This document shows, piece after piece, positions 58,507 through 64,000 of a stretch of 64,000 nucleotides of DNA. Origin of the DNA: Curtobacterium sp. ISL-83 (GTDB lineage Bacteria; Actinomycetota; Actinomycetes; Actinomycetales; Microbacteriaceae). The stretch covers positions 227,511 through 291,510 of the forward strand of contig NZ_JAGGPH010000013.1 of the NCBI RefSeq assembly GCF_018613895.1. The letters run 5' to 3'. The position numbers were made by a program, and so were the translations under genes. Within the stretch, counting starts at the first letter, position 1. Every line of letters starts with the position of its first letter. Under the pieces are notes generated by a model, which worked only from the letters and a program-made list of their open reading frames with translations, had not been told where the DNA came from and ran no database searches.

Positions 58507-59112
58507 ATGAGCGACGACGCCTCCACCCCCGCCCCACGCACCCCCCGCGCTGAGGTCCGTGAGCGGCTGCTCCTGGCCGGCGCGGCCGTCTTCGCGGAAC
58601 AGGGCGTGCACGAGGCTCGTCTCGACGACGTCGCCGCCCGCGCCGGGTTCAGCAAGGGCGCGGTGTACTCGAACTTCACCTCGAAACAGGACCTGCTCGG
58701 CCAGGTCATGCAGCGCGCGACGAACGTCGTGCTCGGGGCCCTGCAGGAGCTGGTGAGCCCGGACATCGCCGCGGTCGAGATCGCGGACGTCGTGCGGGCC
58801 GCGTTCGGCCAGCACGACCAGACGGCGCAGTTCGCGCTGCTCGCGGAGTTCCGGGCGTACGCGTTGCGCCACCCCGAGTTCATGCCCGAGTTCGTCCAGC
58901 ACCGGCGCGCGCTCGAGGACGGCGTGAACGACCTCGTGCACCTGTGGTTCGGCGCGCACCCGGAGGTCGACCCCGGCATGCCGCTCGACCACCTGTCCGT
59001 GGCGCTCATCGCCGCGAACGTCGGGCTCCTGTTCGACGCGCCGGCGATGCCCGGCGTGGACCCGGGGGAACTCGTCGCCACCCTGGTGGAGGCCATCGTC
59101 CGGCCGCGGTAG
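58507..59112 (+). CDS. TetR-family transcriptional regulator
   Basis: This 201-residue regulator has TetR_N at about residues 14-62 (EVRERLLLAGAAVFAEQGVHEARLDDVAARAGFSKGAVYSNFTSKQDLL) and a helical ligand-binding domain. AGGA lies upstream of ATG 58507. The neighbouring genes on both sides are on other transcripts, so its target is not evident. It converges with the transglutaminase gene, 20 bases apart. Confidence 0.9.
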   Translation: MSDDASTPAPRTPRAEVRERLLLAGAAVFAEQGVHEARLDDVAARAGFSKGAVYSNFTSKQDLLGQVMQRATNVVLGALQELVSPDIAAVEIADVVRAAFGQHDQTAQFALLAEFRAYALRHPEFMPEFVQHRRALEDGVNDLVHLWFGAHPEVDPGMPLDHLSVALIAANVGLLFDAPAMPGVDPGELVATLVEAIVRPR

Positions 59113-59132
59113 GGCCAGCCGCAGCTTCCCCG

Positions 59133-61484
59133 CTACGTCGGACTGCGGCGCGTGCGACGACCCGCGTGCGACCACGCCGACGACGGCAACAGGCTCGGCG
59201 GCAGCAGACGCGACCGCGCCGCCCGCGCACCGGACACCGACGCGTCCAGGGCGACACGGGCCTCCCGGACCGCCTGCAGGAGGGCGGCGGTGTCGACGCC
59301 ACCGACCCCGTCGGCGGCGAAGCGCTCCCGGTCGACGGCGTCCACCACGGTGTCCAGGTGCGGCAGCACCGACGCCGGCAGTGTCGGTCGGAGCCGGCCG
59401 AGGACAGCCCGAGCAGTCCGCGCCGCCGCACCCGCGTCGCCCGGTGGCGCGACCCCCGGCGCGTACCCGTGGTCTGCGACGTCGTCCAGGACCTCTCGCC
59501 AGGCGTGCAACGCTGGCGAGCGACCGGCAGCGACCGCCGCCAGACGCGACCGGCGGCGACCCGCTCGGACGAGGGCCGGCGCAGCGAGCAGGGCCAGCGC
59601 GAGGACCAGGCCCACGACGAGCCCGAGCCCACCGTCGCCGTTCCCACCGGTGGCGGCCGCGGCTGCCGGAGCGGCCGACGCGGACGGTGTCGCCGACGCC
59701 TGCGGTGCCGCCGGAGCCGACTGCGCCGGTGCAGGCAGCGGGGTGTTCTTCGTGCCCGGGGTCGGGGTGGCGCTCGCCTGGGACTGCGGCTGGGCGGCCT
59801 GGTCGGAGTCCGGCGTCGGTTCGAAGGCCACCCACCCGGCACCCTTGATGTACAGCTCCGGCCACGAGTGCAGCTGCCGGTTCGACACCGTGTACTCGCC
59901 GTCCGACCGAGCCGACCCGGCGCGGTACCCGACCGCGATGCGCGACGGGATGCCGAGGGTGCGGGCCATCACCGCCATCGCGGACGCGAAGTGCACGCAG
60001 TAGCCCTCGCGCACCTGCAGGAACTTCGCCACGACGGCCATGCTGTCGCCGTCGTAACCCTGTTCAACCGGTGCGGTCTCCGAGTACGTGAACAGGTCAC
60101 TCCGGAACCACTGCTCGATCGCGCGGGCCTCGTCGTAGGGGGTCGATGCGCCCCCGGCCACCCGTCCCGCGGTCGCGCCGATGCTCGCCGGCAGGTTCTT
60201 CGGCAGCGTCAGGTCGGTCCGGAGCTGCGCCGCGGACGGCTTGGCGAACCCCCGGCCGTCCGCATTGGCGAGGAGTCCTGACGCCGAGATCGTGTCGAGG
60301 TACTCCCCCGCGAAGGTCGAGGCGCCGTACACCTCGTACGTGGCACCGCGGGGCGTCGCCGGCCCCGTCGACCGCACGGTGCTCGAGTCCCCCATCCAGC
60401 GCCAGTCGGCCAGGTTGAGGTTCGTCGACCGCGACTGGACCGTCACGGCTCCGGACGGCACCGGCAGGTAGTTGCTCGAGAGCCCCGTGATGCGGATCGT
60501 CACGTCGCCGCGGGTGGCGAGCCGCGGGTTCACGCCGACCGCCCACTGCTGCTGGTCGGCGGTCTCGGACTTGCTCGCGTCGGTCACGGTCGGGACCCAG
60601 TCCCCCGTGCCGAACTCGTCCAGGTCGGCCAGCTTGAGGTACTCCGGCTGCCCGTCCGACGACCGGTACCGGAAGACCTCGAGGTCGTTCGGCCGGCGGA
60701 GGTCCTGCCCGAGGTTGAGCAGTGTCCCGGGGCGCCCGGGCTGGATCGGCGACTGGATCGCCCCGGTGACCCCGGACAGCCAGCTGGCGTTCAACGGGAT
60801 CACCGAGGGCAGACCGATCGCCACGACCAGCCCGACGGCACCGACGACCGCCGCGGGGAGCACCCGTTGCACGGGACGGACCGACAGCCAGAGCAGGGCC
60901 AGGAACGCGACCGCGGTGCCGATGACGAGCCCCGAGCCCGCCGGAGCGCCGGTGATCAGCCCGGGCACGATGAGGATCACGAGGGCGGGGACCGCGGCGA
61001 GCGCTGCCGTCGGCGCCACGGCGGCCAGGAACAACGACACCGCCACGACCCAGGCGATGGCCACCGTGACGACCAGCCGGATCGAGTCGGTCTGCGGCAA
61101 CGGGGCGGGGTTGAGGCGGATCGCGGCGATCGTCTCGCCGAGCGCCCCGTTCTTGTCGAGCCACCCGAGCGGTTGCAGGTCGTTCACGAGTGCGGCGGCG
61201 CAGGAGCACGCCAGGAGCGCGGCGACGAGGGCGACGAACCGGATGCCCGGTGCGCGGCGTCGGACCGCGAGCAGGGTCCCCACGAGCACCACGGCGATCA
61301 GGAGCCCGGACACCCACCAGGCGATGCCCTGGACGAGCGGACGCATGGCCAGCGAGGCGATGAGCACCGGCACCGGCGCCAGGACGACGACCCAGACGCT
61401 GGGGACGTCGCGGCGTTCGTCGTCACGGTCGAGGATCTCGTGGACGTCGGCGCGTGGGCGGGGCCGGGTCGCGGTGCTGCTCAT
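59133..61484 (-). CDS. Membrane transglutaminase-like protein (TgpA/DUF3488 type)
   Basis: This 783-residue protein has an N-terminal bundle of about six helices (residues roughly 28-230), then an extracytoplasmic domain. That domain carries a transglutaminase-like core with Cys at about 495 in REGYCVHFASAMAVMARTLGIPSRIAVGY, His at about 539 in LHSWPELY and the region AFEPTPDSDQ. A Pro/Ala/Ser linker, another helix and a DUF4129-like tail end the protein. It is the last gene of a MoxR-DUF58-transglutaminase operon, and its start overlaps the DUF58 stop (ATGA). Its role in envelope or protein processing is inferred from this conserved trio. Confidence 0.9.
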   Translation of the reverse strand: MSSTATRPRPRADVHEILDRDDERRDVPSVWVVVLAPVPVLIASLAMRPLVQGIAWWVSGLLIAVVLVGTLLAVRRRAPGIRFVALVAALLACSCAAALVNDLQPLGWLDKNGALGETIAAIRLNPAPLPQTDSIRLVVTVAIAWVVAVSLFLAAVAPTAALAAVPALVILIVPGLITGAPAGSGLVIGTAVAFLALLWLSVRPVQRVLPAAVVGAVGLVVAIGLPSVIPLNASWLSGVTGAIQSPIQPGRPGTLLNLGQDLRRPNDLEVFRYRSSDGQPEYLKLADLDEFGTGDWVPTVTDASKSETADQQQWAVGVNPRLATRGDVTIRITGLSSNYLPVPSGAVTVQSRSTNLNLADWRWMGDSSTVRSTGPATPRGATYEVYGASTFAGEYLDTISASGLLANADGRGFAKPSAAQLRTDLTLPKNLPASIGATAGRVAGGASTPYDEARAIEQWFRSDLFTYSETAPVEQGYDGDSMAVVAKFLQVREGYCVHFASAMAVMARTLGIPSRIAVGYRAGSARSDGEYTVSNRQLHSWPELYIKGAGWVAFEPTPDSDQAAQPQSQASATPTPGTKNTPLPAPAQSAPAAPQASATPSASAAPAAAAATGGNGDGGLGLVVGLVLALALLAAPALVRAGRRRSRLAAVAAGRSPALHAWREVLDDVADHGYAPGVAPPGDAGAAARTARAVLGRLRPTLPASVLPHLDTVVDAVDRERFAADGVGGVDTAALLQAVREARVALDASVSGARAARSRLLPPSLLPSSAWSHAGRRTRRSPT

Positions 61485-62812
61485 CGTGCGCCTCCCGACG
61501 CGGTCACCCCGGCGACGGGCACGACCAGGGTGCGCCAGCCGCCGCGGTCGAGGATGCCGCGCACCACGGGGTCCGGCGGGACGATCGTCGCGAGGATGCC
61601 GCGGCTCGACCCGGTCGTCGCCGACACGAGCTCGGCCGCCTCCTCCGCGGTGCAGCGCCCGGTGACCACGGCGGTCATCCCGTGCACGTCGCGGCCGCGG
61701 ACCTCGGGCAGGACCTCGGTGACCGCGCGGGCGTCGCTGCGGACGCGGACGTCCGCGAGTCCCACCAGGACGTCGGTCAGGCCGCCGGCGTCCCCGGCGT
61801 GGCGGGTGCTCCCGCCGGGAGCATCGCTGACGAGCACCACGCGCGAGGTGCGTGCCGCGAGGGCCCGGGCAACGCTCGCCGCCACGACGACGGCGTGCTC
61901 GAACGCCGCGTCCCCGCCGAGGTCCGACAGTTCGGCGAGGTCGTCGCGCCCGAGGGTCTGGTACGACTCACGCCGGACGTCGAGCGCGATGACGGCCTCC
62001 GGGGGCTGTGCCTGGGTGGTCTGCCGCACGTGCAGCTCGCCGCGGCGGGCACTCTGCGCCCAGTGCACCCGGCGGATGGGGTCGCCCGGTCGGTACGGGC
62101 GCAGCTCGCTGTCGTCCGCGGAGCCCCCCTGCCCGACCCGACCCTCGTCGGCGGACACCGCACCGGCGAGCGCTCCCGTGTCGATGGCGGACAGCGGCGT
62201 CGACGCCGGGACCACCACGACTTCCTCGGCCGCGACGACCGGTCGGTCGATGCGCAGCAACCCGAAGGGGTCCTCGACCCGGATCGTGACCGGTCCGACC
62301 AGCGACCGTCCGCGGTGCATCGCGAGCGCCTCGACGTCGAGGACGGCGGGCGGCACGTTCGGCCCGACCACCGCGTACGTCTCCGCCTCGGACACGCTCG
62401 CGAAGGTGTCGTCGAGCTGTTCCCGCACGAGCAGGGTCGACCGCGGGCCGATGGGCAGGGTGGTGCTGCCGAGGGTGATCCGCTCGCGGTAGACCTCGCC
62501 GACCTGCACGATCGCGCGTGCGGTGGACCGGGTGCCCCGGAGCGGCGCGGCGACGACGTACGCCATCACCATGCCGAGCACCACGAGCACCACCAGCAGG
62601 AGCCCTGCCGACACGGCCACGCTCGTGGTCCCGACCAGTCCCCCGCCGATCAGTCCGATCCCGACCGCGATGACGGTCCACCCCCGCACCGTGGGACGGG
62701 GGAACGGCGTCCGTCGGAGCAACGTCAGCGCTCGCCGTCCGTACCGCGACGCGACGGACCGGGCAGCACCGGCCCGTCGTGCGAGCGGCGACGGCGCCGA
62801 CGAGCCGGACAT
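61481..62812 (-). CDS. DUF58 domain-containing membrane protein
   Basis: This 443-residue protein has two N-terminal membrane helices (TVIAVGIGLIGGGLVGTTSVAVSAGLLLVVLVVLGMVMAYVVAA). Beta-rich extracellular or cytosolic segments follow, then the DUF58 signature LRPYRPGDPIRRVHWAQSARRGELHVRQ and a vWA-like tail. It is translationally coupled to the MoxR gene before it (TGATG) and the transglutaminase after it. The trio MoxR-DUF58-TGase is a widespread conserved unit, thought to assemble or activate envelope proteins. Confidence 0.92.
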   Translation of the reverse strand: MSGSSAPSPLARRAGAARSVASRYGRRALTLLRRTPFPRPTVRGWTVIAVGIGLIGGGLVGTTSVAVSAGLLLVVLVVLGMVMAYVVAAPLRGTRSTARAIVQVGEVYRERITLGSTTLPIGPRSTLLVREQLDDTFASVSEAETYAVVGPNVPPAVLDVEALAMHRGRSLVGPVTIRVEDPFGLLRIDRPVVAAEEVVVVPASTPLSAIDTGALAGAVSADEGRVGQGGSADDSELRPYRPGDPIRRVHWAQSARRGELHVRQTTQAQPPEAVIALDVRRESYQTLGRDDLAELSDLGGDAAFEHAVVVAASVARALAARTSRVVLVSDAPGGSTRHAGDAGGLTDVLVGLADVRVRSDARAVTEVLPEVRGRDVHGMTAVVTGRCTAEEAAELVSATTGSSRGILATIVPPDPVVRGILDRGGWRTLVVPVAGVTASGGAR

Positions 62813-63804
62813 CAGGAGCGGACGGGTGTCGCGGTGAACGGCACGGCGGTGTCGGACACGATGCGGACCACGATGTCGCGGACGGTGTCGTCGCCGGATC
62901 CGCCGAGGCCACGTGCGACGGGCACGAGACGGTGGGCCAGGACGATCGGCGCGAGCGCGGCGACGTCGTCCGGGGTGACGAACGGTCGACCGAGCAGGGC
63001 GGCGTACGCGCGGGCGGCCTGCGCGAGGTGCAGGGTCGCACGGGGGCTCGCCCCGAGCACGAGGTCCGGGTGCGTCCGGGTGGCGCGGACGATCGCGACG
63101 ATGTACGCCTCGACGTCGGGCGCGAGGTGGACCGTGCGGACCGCGTGGATGATCCCGCGCAGGGTCGCGACGTCGACGATCGGGCGCAGACGGGACAACG
63201 GGTCGCCGCCGCCGCGGTTCGACAGCATCTGCCGTTCCGCGTCGACGCCCGGGTACCCCATCGCGATGCGGGCCATGAACCGGTCGCGCTGCGCCTCGGG
63301 CAACGGGTAGGTGCCCTCCATGTCGATCGGGTTCTGCGTCGCGACGATCATGAACGGGCTCTCGAGCTGCCGGGTCACGCCGTCGACCGTGACCTGGGCC
63401 TCGGCCATCGCCTCGAGCAGCGCCGACTGGGTCTTCGGGCTCGTCCGGTTGATCTCGTCACCGATGACCACGTTCGCGAACACCGGTCCCGGGGAGAACC
63501 GGAAGGTGGCGGAGGACTGGTCGAAGATGTTCACGCCCGTGACGTCGGACGGCAGCATGTCGGACGTGAACTGGATTCGGGTGACCGTCCCGCCGACCGT
63601 CGCACCGAGGGCCTTCGCGAGCACGGTCTTGCCGACGCCGGGCACGTCCTCGACCAGCAGGTGCCCCTCGGCGAGCATCACCGTCAGGGCTGTCCGGATC
63701 GCGTCGGTCTTGCCGTCGATCACCGTCGACACCGCGTCGATGATGGCCGCTCCGGCGTCCCGGACGCGTTCGAGCGGGAAGGCGGGGTCGATCGGTTCCG
63801 GCAC
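62812..63804 (-). CDS. MoxR-family AAA+ ATPase
   Basis: This 330-residue AAA_3 ATPase has Walker A VEDVPGVGKTVLAKAL (about 52-67), Walker B VVIGDEINR, sensor 1 VATQNPIDMEG and the arginine-bearing LPEAQRDRFMARI. It is a chaperone-like ATPase that acts with the DUF58 protein encoded next. GTG 63804 follows GAGGAGG by 5 bases. It is the first gene of the operon. Confidence 0.95.
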   Translation of the reverse strand: MPEPIDPAFPLERVRDAGAAIIDAVSTVIDGKTDAIRTALTVMLAEGHLLVEDVPGVGKTVLAKALGATVGGTVTRIQFTSDMLPSDVTGVNIFDQSSATFRFSPGPVFANVVIGDEINRTSPKTQSALLEAMAEAQVTVDGVTRQLESPFMIVATQNPIDMEGTYPLPEAQRDRFMARIAMGYPGVDAERQMLSNRGGGDPLSRLRPIVDVATLRGIIHAVRTVHLAPDVEAYIVAIVRATRTHPDLVLGASPRATLHLAQAARAYAALLGRPFVTPDDVAALAPIVLAHRLVPVARGLGGSGDDTVRDIVVRIVSDTAVPFTATPVRS

Positions 63805-64000
63805 GCAGGCCTCCTCGTCGCGGGACAGGTGTCGTGCATGCTACAGCGGCCGGGTGACAGGGACCCGCCAGGGGCGGAGCGGTGGCGGCGTCCGGGCCGG
63901 ACTGCGTCCGACGGCCCCGTCAGCGCCAGACGTCGCTCTGACGCCGAGACGCCGCCGAAAACCACGGCGTCTCGTCCGGGAGGCGGCGTCTCCCGTCAAC
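63805..64000. other. Upstream region of the MoxR operon, with GTCTC-type hairpin
   Basis: 196 bases to the window end with no supported gene. CGAGACGCCG (63945-63954) and CGGCGTCTCG (63965-63974) form a perfect 10-bp stem with a 10-base loop. A further GGGAGGCGGCGTCTCCC palindrome begins at about 63978. Composition matches the array at 37735-38345. Confidence 0.6.

Overview
The window is 64 kb of high-GC actinobacterial DNA. Gene content points to the family Microbacteriaceae, and I would guess Curtobacterium: plant-polysaccharide hydrolases with matching ABC importers, a DyP-encapsulin pair, EfeUOB iron uptake, class E sortase-type LAFTG anchors, and many genes whose start codon lies 6-7 bases after a -10-like TANNNT. 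The genus is inference from gene families and base composition; no rRNA marker is present. One tRNA (Arg, anticodon ACG) is found.

Layout. 1-2365: 3' end of a sugar ABC importer (ATPase, permease). 2490-7053: GH13 hydrolase, a DUF2256/DUF3253 protein, an HTH-nucleotidyltransferase plus HEPN-like pair behind a palindromic promoter, two small conserved proteins and an SGNH hydrolase. 7078-13509: beta-galactoside-type module (GH35, binding protein, two permeases) diverging from a LacI-family regulator over two matching operators. 13563-14666: fatty acid desaturase. 15052-20045: arabinoside module (GH51 diverging from a three-gene importer) with two identical operators. 20100-20714: a gene-free stretch holding a 166-bp tandem duplicated module. 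20715-29690: siderophore-type binding protein, alpha/beta hydrolase, lipoprotein, GAF/SpoIIE phosphatase, SDR, GH10 xylanase, class A beta-lactamase, VOC protein, WYL regulator. 29824-33167: TetR regulator and MMPL transporter. 33526-35587: OhrR-like MarR regulator, a small zinc-ribbon-like protein with a matching operator, and an old yellow enzyme.

35672-38542: encapsulin shell and DyP peroxidase cargo, preceded by about 600 bp of a GAGAC/GTCTC-dense tandem array and then tRNA-Arg. 38683-45029: dienelactone hydrolase, a G6PDH-family protein, an oxidoreductase/isomerase pair and a ThDP enzyme. 45150-52986: sortase-anchored 5'-nucleotidase, small membrane proteins, MarR/EamA pair, phosphodiesterase, aldo/keto reductase/HxlR pair. 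53225-57325: efeUOB with an iron box. 57395-64000: TRIC-type channel, TetR regulator, and a MoxR-DUF58-transglutaminase operon.

The main themes are uptake and hydrolysis of plant hemicellulose oligosaccharides, each under a local repressor, together with redox and iron handling (OhrR/OYE, DyP-encapsulin, EfeUOB). Intergenic DNA is unusually structured: a recurrent GGGAGGC...GCCTCCC hairpin family, near-perfect operator palindromes, and two expanded repeat regions that no gene explains.
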